From contig NZ_JAEFCF010000023.1 in NCBI RefSeq assembly GCF_016405985.1, positions 1 through 64,000 on the forward strand: a stretch of 64,000 nt of DNA, read 5' to 3'. Below the pieces are notes generated by a model, which saw only the letters and a program-made list of their open reading frames with translations, had not been told where the DNA came from and searched no databases. A program made the position numbers and the translations under genes. The first letter of the stretch is position 1. The number at the start of each line of letters is the position of its first letter. This document shows, one piece after another, positions 41,128 to 50,838 of this stretch. Source of the DNA: Paracoccus sp. IB05. Lineage in GTDB: Bacteria > Pseudomonadota > Alphaproteobacteria > Rhodobacterales > Rhodobacteraceae.

Positions 41128-42636
41128 CTATCCGATTGCGCCCGGCGAGAGCCGGTAGGAGGCCGCTTCGGCAATATGGTTGCGGCGCAGCGCGTCGCTG
41201 CCCTCGAGATCCGCGATTGATCGGGCGACCCGCAACAGGCGGTGATAGCCGCGCGCAGACAATCCCATGCGGTCGGCCAGCAGGCCGATCAGCGCGCGGC
41301 CCCCGGCATCGGGGCTGGCAAAGCGCTCAAGCGATTCGCCGGCGAGATCGGCATTGGTCTGCCCCTCGGCCCCCAGCCGATCGGCCTGGACATCGCGCGC
41401 GGCCTGCACCCGGGCCGCGACGACGGCAGAGCTTTCGCCATTCGCCGGCAGGTCAAGATCCGTGAACGCGACCGGCGGAATTTCAATTCGCAGGTCGATC
41501 CGGTCCATCAGCGGGCCAGAGATCCGCCCCAGATATTCCGCCCCGCAGACCGGCACCCTTGCGCAGGCGCGGGAGGGGTCGGTCAGATAGCCACAGCGGC
41601 AGGGATTGGCGGCGGCAACCAGCTGGAAACGGCTCGGATAGCGGATATGCGCATTTGCGCGGGCGACGGTCACTTCCCCGGTCTCGATCGGCTGGCGGAG
41701 CACTTCCAGCACCTGGCGGGAAAACTCGGGCAATTCATCAAGAAACAGGACACCATTATGCGCAAGACTGATCTCGCCCGGTTTCGCGCCACGCCCGCCC
41801 CCTGACATCGCCGCCATCGATGCAGTGTGATGCGGCGTGCGAAATGGGCGGCTGCGCGAAATGCCGCCGCCGGTCAGCAGCCCCGCGAGGGAATGGATCA
41901 TCGAGGTTTCCAGTGCCTCGGCCGGGCTCAACCCGGGCAAAAGCCCGGGGAGACGCGCGGCGAGCATGCTTTTCCCTGATCCTGGCGTGCCGGTCATCAG
42001 AAGGTGGTGGCGTCCGGCGGCCGCAATTTCAAGCGCGCGTTTGGCGCGTTCCTGGCCTCTGACCTCACGCAGGTCAGGCCCGGCGGCGCCAGGCCGGATC
42101 TCTCCCGGGCGCGGTGGCGTCAGCACCGCCTGACCGGTGAAATGGCGTACCACCTCGGCCAGTGAAGCAGCGGCGATGACTTCAGTCGCGCCAACCCAGG
42201 CCGCTTCCGCACCGGAGGCACTGGGGCAGAGCAGGGTGCATTCCTCTTCGGCAGCGGCAAGCGCCGCAGGCAGAGCGCCGACGACCGGCAGCAGGCGGCC
42301 ATCCAGCGACAGCTCGCCCAGGGCGAGGACCCGCGCGACCTCATCGCGGGGCAGGATGTCGATGGCCGCCAGCAGCGCCAGCGCAATCGGCAGGTCGAAA
42401 TGGCTGCCCTCTTTCGGCAGATCCGCCGGCGCGAGGTTGATGGTGATGCGCCGGTTCGGCAGCGCGATGGACAGGGATTGCAGCGCGCTGCGCACCCTTT
42501 CGCGCGATTCGCTTACCGCCTTGTCGGCCATGCCGACAAGCATGAAAGCCGCGGCCCCGCCCTGGATCGCGCATTGCACCTCGACCAGCCGCGCCTCAAC
42601 CCCTTCAAAAGCCACGCTATAGGCGCTGGCGATCAT
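41128..42636 (-). CDS. comM: YifB/ComM-family Mg-chelatase-like AAA+ ATPase
   Basis: This 502-residue protein has an N-terminal Lon-S16-like domain (about 10-170), a central AAA+ domain with Walker A GTPGSGKSMLAARLPGLLPG and VLFLDELPEF, a zinc-like segment CRCGY...CARVPVC, and a C-terminal Mg-chelatase helical domain ending in the GLSARGYHRLLRVARSIADL stretch. ComM homologues act as helicases in branch migration during natural transformation. It is convergent with gshB, only 2 bp apart. Confidence 0.92.
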   Translation of the reverse strand: MIASAYSVAFEGVEARLVEVQCAIQGGAAAFMLVGMADKAVSESRERVRSALQSLSIALPNRRITINLAPADLPKEGSHFDLPIALALLAAIDILPRDEVARVLALGELSLDGRLLPVVGALPAALAAAEEECTLLCPSASGAEAAWVGATEVIAAASLAEVVRHFTGQAVLTPPRPGEIRPGAAGPDLREVRGQERAKRALEIAAAGRHHLLMTGTPGSGKSMLAARLPGLLPGLSPAEALETSMIHSLAGLLTGGGISRSRPFRTPHHTASMAAMSGGGRGAKPGEISLAHNGVLFLDELPEFSRQVLEVLRQPIETGEVTVARANAHIRYPSRFQLVAAANPCRCGYLTDPSRACARVPVCGAEYLGRISGPLMDRIDLRIEIPPVAFTDLDLPANGESSAVVAARVQAARDVQADRLGAEGQTNADLAGESLERFASPDAGGRALIGLLADRMGLSARGYHRLLRVARSIADLEGSDALRRNHIAEAASYRLSPGAIG

Positions 42637-42720
42637 GCGCGCTTCCCCTTGCCCGAAGGGCTCAGCTTGCGCGAAGACCGGTTAGCGAAGGGTTAACGAA
42701 ATCACCTTCCGACACGGCGG

Positions 42721-42754
42721 GGCCTGTCACACCGTAAGGCCTGTCACACCGTAA
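42721..42754. repeat. 17-bp tandem duplication across a stop codon
   Basis: GGCCTGTCACACCGTAA occurs twice in tandem. The second copy contains the last codons and the TGA (42744-42746) of the GST gene on the minus strand, so the unit duplicated at the gene's very end. Confidence 0.85.
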
Positions 42755-43625
42755 CACCCCGGAGCAGTGCCATGAAGGCGGGCCAGGCTTCCGGATCGGC
42801 CGCGGTCTTGTCGCGGCAAAACGCGTTGCAAAACCCGAGCCGGCGCCCGGTCAGTTCCAGAACATGTGTCACCGGCTTGCCGGAATAGGGGCAGGCCGCG
42901 TTCTCGGCTTCGGTTCCCGCGACCGCTTTCGCGGGCAGCGGCACCGGGCCGGGCCAGTCGCGGCGCGGCCAGTCGCGGCGGTAAACCTGTTGATCCGCGC
43001 CATCCACCAGCCCCATTGCGCGCCAGCGCCGGAATGACGGATGCGCAAGATGCGCGTTCACATAGGCGCTGGCCGCCGCACCGACCGGCAGGTTGTAGCC
43101 CGCGATCCGGGCCGCAACCGGCGCGAAAAACACATCTGCTGCCGAATAATCGCCGCAAAGCCAGGGGCCGCGCCCGCCAGAGACCCGGCGTGCGTGATCC
43201 CAGATCACCTCGAGCCGGGCGAGGTCGTTCAGCACCGCCTCGGGCGGTTGCGCGTCCTGGTAGGACACCCGCAGATTCATCGGGCAATAGTCGCGCAGCG
43301 CGCCGAAACCGGCATGCATTTCCGAGGCCAGCATTCGCGCCGTGGCGCGATGGGCGGGATCCTTTGGCCAGTGACCGGCCTCCGGGTGGCGGCTGGCCAG
43401 TTCCTCGGCGATGGCGAGGCTTTCTGAGACCACGGTGCCTTCGGGCATCCGTGCGGTCGGTGCGGTGCGCGAGGGCGCATAACTGGCAAGCAGGCGCGGC
43501 AATTCGTCGGAATAGAGCCGGGCCGTGTGCAGCCGCACCGGAATTCCAAATGCATCAAACAACAGCCAGCCGCGCAGCGACCAGCTGGAATAGGCGCGGT
43601 CGCCGATCACCAGATCGTAACTCAT
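42744..43625 (-). CDS. Glutathione S-transferase with C-terminal Cys-rich tail
   Basis: This 293-residue protein has a GST N-terminal domain (LVIGDRAYSSWSLRGWLLFD, then PEGTVVSESLAIAEELASRH) and a helical C-terminal domain (about 90-215). It then adds a 50-residue tail with C245-PYSGKPVTH-...-GFC266-NAFC270-RDK, which looks like a small zinc site (three Cys and one His). Similar tails occur in GST-like proteins of Rhodobacteraceae as far as I recall; the function is unknown. The gene stands alone on the minus strand. Confidence 0.85.
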   Translation of the reverse strand: MSYDLVIGDRAYSSWSLRGWLLFDAFGIPVRLHTARLYSDELPRLLASYAPSRTAPTARMPEGTVVSESLAIAEELASRHPEAGHWPKDPAHRATARMLASEMHAGFGALRDYCPMNLRVSYQDAQPPEAVLNDLARLEVIWDHARRVSGGRGPWLCGDYSAADVFFAPVAARIAGYNLPVGAAASAYVNAHLAHPSFRRWRAMGLVDGADQQVYRRDWPRRDWPGPVPLPAKAVAGTEAENAACPYSGKPVTHVLELTGRRLGFCNAFCRDKTAADPEAWPAFMALLRGVTV

Positions 43626-43698
43626 CCCGGGTCTCCTTTGGCGCGCAGCCTGGCGGGCAGTGGCCAGGAAGGGAAATGCTGAATTGTGGCCGGATCCA

Positions 43699-44259
43699 TC
43701 ACGGAATGTGATTGATCTGATGCAGCTGGCCCGGGCGGAACCCGATCGAAGTCACCGAGAGATTGTCGATTTTATGCGACAGCACCTCAGCCGCGGTGAG
43801 ACCGCCTGCCAGCTGCACCGCTGCAAGGATCGCGCCGAAATGGGCGACGATGATCAGCTCATCGGCCTGTTCGGCCAGGCGGTTCAGCGCGGTTCCGATC
43901 CGGGCGGTCAGATCGTCCCAGCTCTCTCCGCCCGGCGCGCGTGGGGTACCCGCCTGGTCCCAGAAGGCGCGGATCAGGACAGGGTCGGAGACTTCGGCTT
44001 CGGCATAGGTCTTCATCTCCCAGGCGCCGAAATGGATCTCGCGCAGATCCGGGTCATGGGCCAGGCGCAGGCGGGGCGCGAGACAGTCGGCGGTGCAGAT
44101 CGCACGCGACAGGTCCGAGGACACCACCGGGACATCCGGCAGATAAGCGTTCAGCCGCGCGATCTGCGCATGATCCGACAGATCGGCGGGAATATCGGTC
44201 CAGCCCACCATCGCTTTCGCATGGGTCGGGCCGTGGCGCACCAGCCAGAAGCGGCTCAT
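43699..44259 (-). CDS. cobC: Histidine phosphatase, probable alpha-ribazole phosphatase
   Basis: This 186-residue protein of the phosphoglycerate-mutase-like superfamily has the catalytic LVRHGPT (H9), a second His in IVAHFGAI, and the phosphate-pocket segment SSDLSRAICTADCLAPRLRL. Its ATG overlaps the cobU stop by 4 bases. This coupling makes removal of phosphate from alpha-ribazole phosphate in cobalamin assembly the likeliest role, although the family is broad. Confidence 0.8.
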   Translation of the reverse strand: MSRFWLVRHGPTHAKAMVGWTDIPADLSDHAQIARLNAYLPDVPVVSSDLSRAICTADCLAPRLRLAHDPDLREIHFGAWEMKTYAEAEVSDPVLIRAFWDQAGTPRAPGGESWDDLTARIGTALNRLAEQADELIIVAHFGAILAAVQLAGGLTAAEVLSHKIDNLSVTSIGFRPGQLHQINHIP

Positions 44260-44795
44260 CGCGCCACCTCAGGGAGTGTTCCTTTCAGGGCCAGCGGCAG
44301 GCCGCACATCACCGCGACGACCAGTCCGGCCTGCTGCGCCAGACGCTGGTTCAGCCGCCCCTGTTCATCGCGAAACCGCCTGGACAGCGCATCGCCGGGA
44401 ACGATGCCCTGGCCGACCTCATTCGTGACCATGATCACCGGGCCGCGGGCGGCGGCCAGCGCGATCAGGAGCACCTCGGTCTCATTTTCAATGTCGTTTT
44501 CCGCCAGAAGATGATTGGTCAGCCAGAGCGTCGCGCAATCAAACAGCGTCACACTGCCCCCGGGCGCGGCGGCGACGGCGGGGGCGGCGTCGAACGGGGT
44601 CTCGAAAGTCTCCCAGTCCGGACCACGGTCTTCGCGATGCTGGCGGATGCGCTCGGCCATCTCGGTGTCGAAGGCCTGGGCGGTGGCAATATAGCGCCGC
44701 TTCAGCCCTGACCCGAAGGCAAGGCGCTCGGCACAGGCGGATTTCCCGGAACGGGCACCGCCGGTGATCAGGGTGAAGGGAGGGAGCAGGATCAT
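44256..44795 (-). CDS. cobU: Adenosylcobinamide kinase / guanylyltransferase
   Basis: This 179-residue bifunctional enzyme phosphorylates adenosylcobinamide and forms GDP-cobinamide in cobalamin synthesis. Walker A is ITGGARSGKSACAERLA (10-26), the family segment RYIATAQAFDTEMAERIRQH follows, and VTNEVGQGIVPG is the conserved later loop. There is no ribosome site; a promoter is positioned so that transcription would begin at the ATG itself. It is coupled to the histidine phosphatase gene and divergent from coaBC. Confidence 0.93.
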   Translation of the reverse strand: MILLPPFTLITGGARSGKSACAERLAFGSGLKRRYIATAQAFDTEMAERIRQHREDRGPDWETFETPFDAAPAVAAAPGGSVTLFDCATLWLTNHLLAENDIENETEVLLIALAAARGPVIMVTNEVGQGIVPGDALSRRFRDEQGRLNQRLAQQAGLVVAVMCGLPLALKGTLPEVAR

Positions 44796-44801
44796 GGCGC
44801 G

Positions 44802-44830
44802 ACTATAGCGCGGGCGCCGCGATGTGCCAG
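44802..44830 (-). promoter_or_regulatory. Promoter for apparently leaderless cobU mRNA
   Basis: On the minus strand CTGGCA (-35, 44825-44830) and TATAGT (-10, 44802-44807) are 17 bp apart. The -10 ends 6 bases before the cobU ATG, so the transcript would start at or next to the A of ATG. The lack of any Shine-Dalgarno sequence agrees with leaderless translation. Confidence 0.55.
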
Positions 44831-44894
44831 CGGCGTGACGATTGAGTTCCCGCCGCATGCAACCTAAGTTCCCTTTCGCAATGGAGGGCCAGTC

Positions 44895-46088
44895 ATGCTT
44901 GCCGGTAAACGCATTCTTCTGATCGTGGGTGGCGGCATCGCGGCCTATAAGGCGCTGGAACTGGTGCGGCTGCTGCGCAAGGCGGGCGCTTCGGTGACCC
45001 CGGTCCTGACGAAAGCCGGGGCGGAATTCGTGACAGCTCTGTCGCTGTCGGCGCTGGCCGGAGAGCGGCATTACCAGGAACTGTTCGATCTGATGGATGA
45101 GGCCGAAATGGGCCATATCCAGCTGTCGCGGGCGGCGGATCTGCTGGTAGTCGTGCCCGCGACCGCCGATCTTATGGCGAAGATGGCGACGGGCCGGGCG
45201 GATGACCTGGCCTCGACCCTGCTTCTGGCGACCGACAAACGGGTCATGATCGCGCCGGCGATGAATGTGCGTATGTGGCACCACCCGGCGACGCAGCGCA
45301 ACCTTGCGACCCTGCAAGAGGATGGTGTGCTGGTGGTTGGCCCGGACCAGGGCGAGATGGCCTGCGGCGAGGTCGGCGCCGGGCGGCTGGCAGAGCCTGC
45401 GGTGATCCTTGCGGCGATCGAGGCCGCTTTCGGGCCAAAGCCCCTGCGCGGCAAACATGTGCTGGTGACCTCCGGCCCGACGCATGAGCCGATTGACCCG
45501 GTGCGCTATATTGCGAACCGGTCCTCCGGCGCGCAGGGGACGGCGATTGCGGGCGCGCTGCGGGATCTGGGGGCGAGGGTGACCTTTGTCACCGGCCCGG
45601 CAGTTGTGCCGCCGCCGCAGGGGGTGGATGTGGTCGCGGTCGAGACGGCGGCCGAAATGGCGCGTGCGGTGAAGGCTGCGCTGCCGGCGGATGCGGCGGT
45701 GATGGCGGCGGCAGTCGCAGACTGGCGCGTGGCCAATCAGGGCGCGCAGAAGATCAAGAAGGATGGCACCGGGAACCTGCCCGCGCTGCACTTTGCCGAG
45801 AATGAGGATATTCTGGCGGAGGTGTCCAAAGGCAGCCCGCGTCCGCGCCTCGTTGTCGGTTTTGCGGCCGAGACCACCGATGTGGTGGAACACGCGACGG
45901 CGAAACGGCTCAGGAAAGGCTGCGACTGGATCGTCGCGAATGATGTCTCGCCCGCCACTGGGATCATGGGCGGGACGGAAAACGCGGTGGTTCTGATCAC
46001 GGATCAGGGCGCCGAGACCTGGCCCCGGATGCACAAAGAGCAGGTCGCGCGGCAGCTTGCAGAGCGCATTGCCGCCGCGCTGGCTTAG
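44895..46088 (+). CDS. coaBC: Bifunctional phosphopantothenoylcysteine decarboxylase/synthase
   Basis: This 397-residue flavoprotein carries two steps of coenzyme A synthesis. The N-terminal CoaC domain (about 1-185) begins ILLIVGGGIAAYKALELVRL and has VVVPATADLMAKMATGRADD and APAMNVRMW. The C-terminal CoaB domain (about 188-397) begins HVLVTSGPTHEPIDPVRYIA, NRSSG, and includes the FAAETTD segment. GGAGGG with 6 bases of spacing precedes the ATG. It is divergent from cobU with about 100 bp between. Confidence 0.96.
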   Translation: MLAGKRILLIVGGGIAAYKALELVRLLRKAGASVTPVLTKAGAEFVTALSLSALAGERHYQELFDLMDEAEMGHIQLSRAADLLVVVPATADLMAKMATGRADDLASTLLLATDKRVMIAPAMNVRMWHHPATQRNLATLQEDGVLVVGPDQGEMACGEVGAGRLAEPAVILAAIEAAFGPKPLRGKHVLVTSGPTHEPIDPVRYIANRSSGAQGTAIAGALRDLGARVTFVTGPAVVPPPQGVDVVAVETAAEMARAVKAALPADAAVMAAAVADWRVANQGAQKIKKDGTGNLPALHFAENEDILAEVSKGSPRPRLVVGFAAETTDVVEHATAKRLRKGCDWIVANDVSPATGIMGGTENAVVLITDQGAETWPRMHKEQVARQLAERIAAALA

Positions 46089-46948
46089 CCTTCTTTGCGC
46101 CCGCCTTCTTTGCGACGGCGGTTCAGTTCCATCACCAGGGCTGTGACAATGGTCAGTGCGATCAGGATCAGGGCAAGGGCGTTAACCGCAGGCGTCAGCC
46201 CGGTGCGGACCTTGGTCGCGATATAGACGGTCAGCGGCGTGTCGGTGCCACGGACAAACAGCGTCGTGTTGTAGTTCTCGAAGGATTGCAGGAAGGCGAT
46301 GAACGCCGCCGCGATCAGCGCCGGTTTCAGGAATGGCAGCAAAACCCGGCGGAAGATCATCCATTTCGACGCGCCAAGGCCAAGCGCTGCCTCTTCCTGG
46401 GCGCGGTCGAACCTTTGCAGCCGCGCGACCACCATCAGCATGACATAGGCGGTGATAAAGGTCGCCTGGGCCAGCACGATCAGGAAGGTGCCGCCGCCGA
46501 TCCCGGCCTGGCGCCACAGGATCAGCGTGGCGATCCCGATGGCCACGCCGGGCGTCAGCAGGGGCGACACCATGACCGCGTAGAAAATCCCCCTCGCACG
46601 TGCATCGAGGCTGGTGAGGAACAAAGCGGCGGCGGTGCCGACCGGCAAAGCGAAAGCAACCACCGCGAGGCCGATCCCGAGGGAAAGCCACAGCGCCTTC
46701 CACATTGCCTTGTCGTTCCACAGCTCCTGAAACCAGCCCATCGTGGTGCCAAGCCAGGGCGTGACCGTCGGGAATTTCGAGGTGTTGAAGGTTGCCGCCG
46801 ACATGATGATCAGTGGCAGGAAGAGATAGGCCAGAAACAGTGTCAGATAGGCGATGAACAGCAGTTTCGGCAAAGCGCGGGACAGGCGGTCGAGGGCCTT
46901 GACAGGGCGGGCGGCGGGGCGGGCGGTGACGGGGCTGGTCATCGTCAT
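46085..46948 (-). CDS. Spermidine/putrescine-type ABC permease (PotC-like)
   Basis: This 287-residue permease has six helices and an EAA loop reading AQEEAALGLGASKWMIFRRV, then LLPFLKP. The N-terminal LPLIIMSAATFNTSKFPTV is typical of PotC/PotI. The start overlaps the stop of the PotB-like gene (ATGA). It is the last gene of the four-gene operon, and it is convergent with coaBC, overlapping it by 4 bp. The ligand is presumably a polyamine or related cation. Confidence 0.9.
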   Translation of the reverse strand: MTMTSPVTARPAARPVKALDRLSRALPKLLFIAYLTLFLAYLFLPLIIMSAATFNTSKFPTVTPWLGTTMGWFQELWNDKAMWKALWLSLGIGLAVVAFALPVGTAAALFLTSLDARARGIFYAVMVSPLLTPGVAIGIATLILWRQAGIGGGTFLIVLAQATFITAYVMLMVVARLQRFDRAQEEAALGLGASKWMIFRRVLLPFLKPALIAAAFIAFLQSFENYNTTLFVRGTDTPLTVYIATKVRTGLTPAVNALALILIALTIVTALVMELNRRRKEGGRKEG

Positions 46949-47822
46949 TTCGCAACATCCGCCAGATTGACGCGGAAGATCTTCAGCGTGACCATCACCA
47001 CCGCCATGCACAGAACCAGCAGCACCAGCGCATAGGCCGCGCCCCGGTTCCAGTTTCCGCCCTCAAAGAACCAGTTGTAGATGATCTCGGTGAACCAGCG
47101 GCTCCCGGGCGATCCGAGCAGTGCAGGTGCCACATAAGACCCGGCCGCCAGCATGAAGGTGAAGACGCAGCCTGTCGCGATCCCGGCTTTGGCATGGGGG
47201 ATCACGATCCGCCGGTGGATCCGCCAGGTCGAGGCGCCGAGGTTCTTCGCGGCTTCAAGCTGTGCGGTCTCCAGCGTCGAGATCGAATTGTAGATCGGGA
47301 AGAGCATGAAGAGGATATAGGCATAGACCATTCCGGCCAGCACGCCGAAGTCACCCTGCCAGCGTACCGGCGCGTCGATCAACCCGATCGAGAGAAGGAA
47401 AGCGTTCAGCGGGCCGTTGAAGGAAAGGATGATGAACCAGGCCAGCGTCCGCAGCACCTCATTGATCCAGAAGGGAATGATCAGCGCAATCAGCATGGCG
47501 CGTGCGCCGCGGATGGTCGCGACCTTGGCCATCCAGAAGGCCAGCGGATAGGTGATCGCCAGCGTCGCCAGCATGACGAGGCCCGAGCCCCAGACGGTTT
47601 TCAGAAAGATCGCGCGATGGACCCTGTCGCCAAACAGCGCGGTGTAATTCTCGACCGTATAGACATCCTTCGGCCCGCCGATGTCATTGGGAAACAGCAT
47701 CGGCTTCAGCGAGAAATTCAGCATCATCAGATTGGGCGCCAGCACCATGCCGATGATCCAGAGCGCGACCAGGGCGATGAAAAACCCGCCAAGGCCCGGC
47801 CCGAAACGTTTGATCATTTCAG

Positions 47823-47826
<4 letters not shown>
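46945..47826 (-). CDS. Spermidine/putrescine-type ABC permease (PotB-like)
   Basis: This 293-residue permease has six helices; the EAA loop reads LEAAKNLGASTWRIHRRIV, then IPHAKAG. The segment FWINEVLRTLAWFIILS is characteristic of PotB/PotH. It overlaps the ATPase gene upstream and the PotC-like gene downstream by 4 bases each, so all three are translationally coupled. Confidence 0.9.
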
Positions 47827-48905
<1,079 letters not shown>

Positions 48906-48937
48906 GCGGGTTCTCTCGCCAGTTGCTCAATGGAAAG

Positions 48938-48965
48938 GCTGCGGCGCGAGGTTGCGCGCCGCAGC
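48938..48965 (-). promoter_or_regulatory. Hairpin between binding-protein and ATPase genes
   Basis: A perfect 11-bp stem (GCTGCGGCGCG with CGCGCCGCAGC) and a 6-base loop are followed on the minus strand by CTTTCC. It probably stabilises the binding-protein message and/or partly terminates before the ATPase gene. Role inferred. Confidence 0.6.
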
Positions 48966-48985
48966 GGGTCTTGTGAAAGGTCAGA

Positions 48986-50104
48986 TCAGGCCGAGAGGAA
49001 CTTGTCCTGGTATTCGTTGCGCAGGGCAACGAACCAGTTTTCCTGCACCGGCCACCACCACAGCTTCTCCAGCGCATCGCCCGGATAGGCGCCGGTGAAG
49101 AAGGTGCGCGAGGCTTCCGACAGATGCGCCTCGGCGCCGACGGCGGTCGAGTTGATCGAGGTGTGATTGGCGTAAAGCGCGCCGGCCTCGGGCGACAGCA
49201 TGAAGTTCAGGAAGGCATAGGCCTGATCGACATTCTGCGCGCCGGTCGGGATCGAGATCCCTTCCATCCAGGCAAGGGCACCTTCTTTCGGGGCAATGAA
49301 GCCAACCGGGAGGCCTTCTTTCGCAAGGGTCGCAGCCGAGCTGTCCCAGGTCTGGCCGATCTTGGCGCCATTGGTGCGGAAGGCGCCCTGGGCCTCATTC
49401 TCATTCGACCAGAACTGGATGATATTTCCCTTGCGGGCAATCGCTTCGGCCAGCACGACGTCGTAATTGGCCTTCATGATGGCTTCGTCTTTGAAGCTGT
49501 CGAGGAAGGGATGCGGCAGTTTGCCTTCCGATTCCATCCACAGCGCCAGGCCGACGAGGCCGGAATGGCCGCGTACGGTGGCCTTGCCAGCCGATTCCGG
49601 TTTCCAGATGTCGCCGTAAGAGGCGGTGCCATATTCCAGCGGGTTATCGTTCCTGTCGAAGGCCAGCGCCTCGGTGCCCCAGTCGGTCGGAACCTGGTAG
49701 CGCTTGCCGTCAACCACGGCGCCCAGCACTTCCGAGGATTTCGCAGCCGAGGGCAGGCACTTGTCCCATTCGACCTTCGAATCGTCGATTTCTTTCAGGA
49801 GGCCGAATTCAACATAGTTCGGCACGCGGTCGACCGCCGGCCAGATGATGTCATAGCCGGTGCCATTCGAGGCGCGCATCTGGTTCAGCAATTCGTCATT
49901 GGTGCCATAGGGCGTGTAGGTCGGCTTGATGCCGGTGGCCTTTTCAAAAGCGGCCAGCAGGTCGTCGGAAATATAGCCGGCCCAGGCAAAGATATTGACC
50001 GAGCCCGACGAGCCCTGCGCCAGCGCCCCACGCGACACGAGGGGGGCGGCGAGCGAGGCGACAGCAGCGCCCCGGACAAATGAACGGCGGTTGATGAGGG
50101 TCAC
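48986..50104 (-). CDS. Periplasmic polyamine-type binding protein (PotD/PotF-like), Tat-exported
   Basis: This 372-residue protein starts with a twin-arginine type signal (NRRSFVRGAAVASLAAPLVS, cleavage near GALA). The mature part begins VNIFAWAGYISDDLLAAFEK, a PotD/PotF hallmark, with VPTDWGTEALAFDR and an aromatic/acidic C-terminal pocket segment. Typical ligands are putrescine, spermidine or related compounds. It heads the operon with PotA-, PotB- and PotC-like genes. Confidence 0.9.
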   Translation of the reverse strand: MTLINRRSFVRGAAVASLAAPLVSRGALAQGSSGSVNIFAWAGYISDDLLAAFEKATGIKPTYTPYGTNDELLNQMRASNGTGYDIIWPAVDRVPNYVEFGLLKEIDDSKVEWDKCLPSAAKSSEVLGAVVDGKRYQVPTDWGTEALAFDRNDNPLEYGTASYGDIWKPESAGKATVRGHSGLVGLALWMESEGKLPHPFLDSFKDEAIMKANYDVVLAEAIARKGNIIQFWSNENEAQGAFRTNGAKIGQTWDSSAATLAKEGLPVGFIAPKEGALAWMEGISIPTGAQNVDQAYAFLNFMLSPEAGALYANHTSINSTAVGAEAHLSEASRTFFTGAYPGDALEKLWWWPVQENWFVALRNEYQDKFLSA

Positions 50105-50451
50105 TGTTATGATCTCCGCTTGACCTGTCCTGGCCGGGATTGGCCGGGGCAGGATTGAATGTCTGACGCCGCCTGCCTAGAGCCGGTATGTATCGGGGAC
50201 ATAACCACGATGTAACGGAGGTGTAACAGGTTTTGTCTGGCTCACCTTAACCGGTGCTTCTTGGTCTGCCTAGCTGTCAGGCCCAGGTTCTTCGGAGGGG
50301 TGCCAGTATCGGGGCAGGGCCGCGGTGCCGGCCCGATTTTACAGATTTCCGAGTGTTTCACTTTACGGGTAAAGCCTCACTAAAATAGTCAACTATTTGA
50401 ATCCATTTGCTTTTTCTTGACGGATGCGATTTTCCGGTTTAGAACGATTCT
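50105..50451. promoter_or_regulatory. Control region with two palindromes between pot-like operon and candidate sRNA
   Basis: No gene is visible. Direct repeats TGTAAC occur around 50211-50227. Two perfect inverted repeats lie in tandem: CTTTAC-GG-GTAAAG at 50361-50374 and AAATAGT-CA-ACTATTT at 50383-50398. They are just upstream of a rightward promoter: TTGACG at 50417-50422 and TAGAAC at 50440-50445 with 17 bp between. The leftward promoter of the pot-like operon should also be here but was not resolved. Confidence 0.6.
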
Positions 50452-50803
50452 CAACGACAGCAAGCCAGCCGTTAGCCAAAGCGCCAGGGTCAGCCAGCTC
50501 TCGACAGAATTCCCGCCAGCAAGATGACGGCAGCGCGCCCGGCAGCCCAAAGCCACCCAGGCCAGCCCCCAGGATCATCCAGCCAGTCGGACCGACAGGA
50601 CTCCTCGCCTCCCTGCACGCGAAAGACCGCCTCTGGCGGTCCGGCCAGCCAGGCAGCCAACCATCCCGCAAGCTTCGCAGCAGGCAGCCAGTCGCCACCC
50701 GCAGCGCGAAGCCAGAGCCAGACAGTCCCGGATCTCCAATGATCCAGAGTCCGCATATCACAATGCAGAAGGGCAGCCGTTCAGGGGCTGCCCTTTGTCA
50801 TTT
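50452..50803 (+). ncRNA. Candidate small RNA rich in AGCCAG repeats
   Basis: A sigma-70-like promoter (TTGACG-17-TAGAAC, ending 50445) predicts a start near 50452, and a strong hairpin terminator ends near 50803. The 350 bases between carry no Shine-Dalgarno-led frame. They hold many copies of AGCCAG/GGCAGCC-like units, spaced roughly 20-40 bases (for example near 50464, 50493, 50580, 50646, 50686, 50711), giving a C/A/G-rich transcript. The pattern matches no family I know: it is not tmRNA, RNase P RNA, 6S or SRP RNA by sequence. A stable regulatory RNA is the best reading; a decayed gene or GC-rich spacer remains possible. Confidence 0.45.
50769..50803 (+). terminator. Strong hairpin terminator of the candidate sRNA
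   Basis: The 10-bp stem AAGGGCAGCC/GGCTGCCCTT (50769-50778 with 50786-50795) with a 7-base loop is followed by TGTCATTT. The reverse orientation, facing the end of the Mnh operon, lacks a T-run but could still act on that transcript. Confidence 0.7.
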
Positions 50804-50838
50804 CCGGCGGATGTGAGCTGCAGCCACAGTCCTCGGCC

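Noticed and set aside
42721-42754. Phage or island attachment site from the 17-bp duplication
   Set aside because: The copies are directly adjacent with nothing between them, and no integrase or tRNA gene is near.
44796-46034. Large upstream extension of the cobU frame across coaBC
   Set aside because: The sequence is antisense to coaBC, and CobU homology starts at MILLPPFTLITGGARSGKS.
50393-50816. Open frames on both strands in the candidate sRNA region
   Set aside because: Both strands are open because the repeats avoid stop triplets. No ribosome site precedes them, the plus frame would start before the predicted promoter's -10 box, and no family is recognisable.
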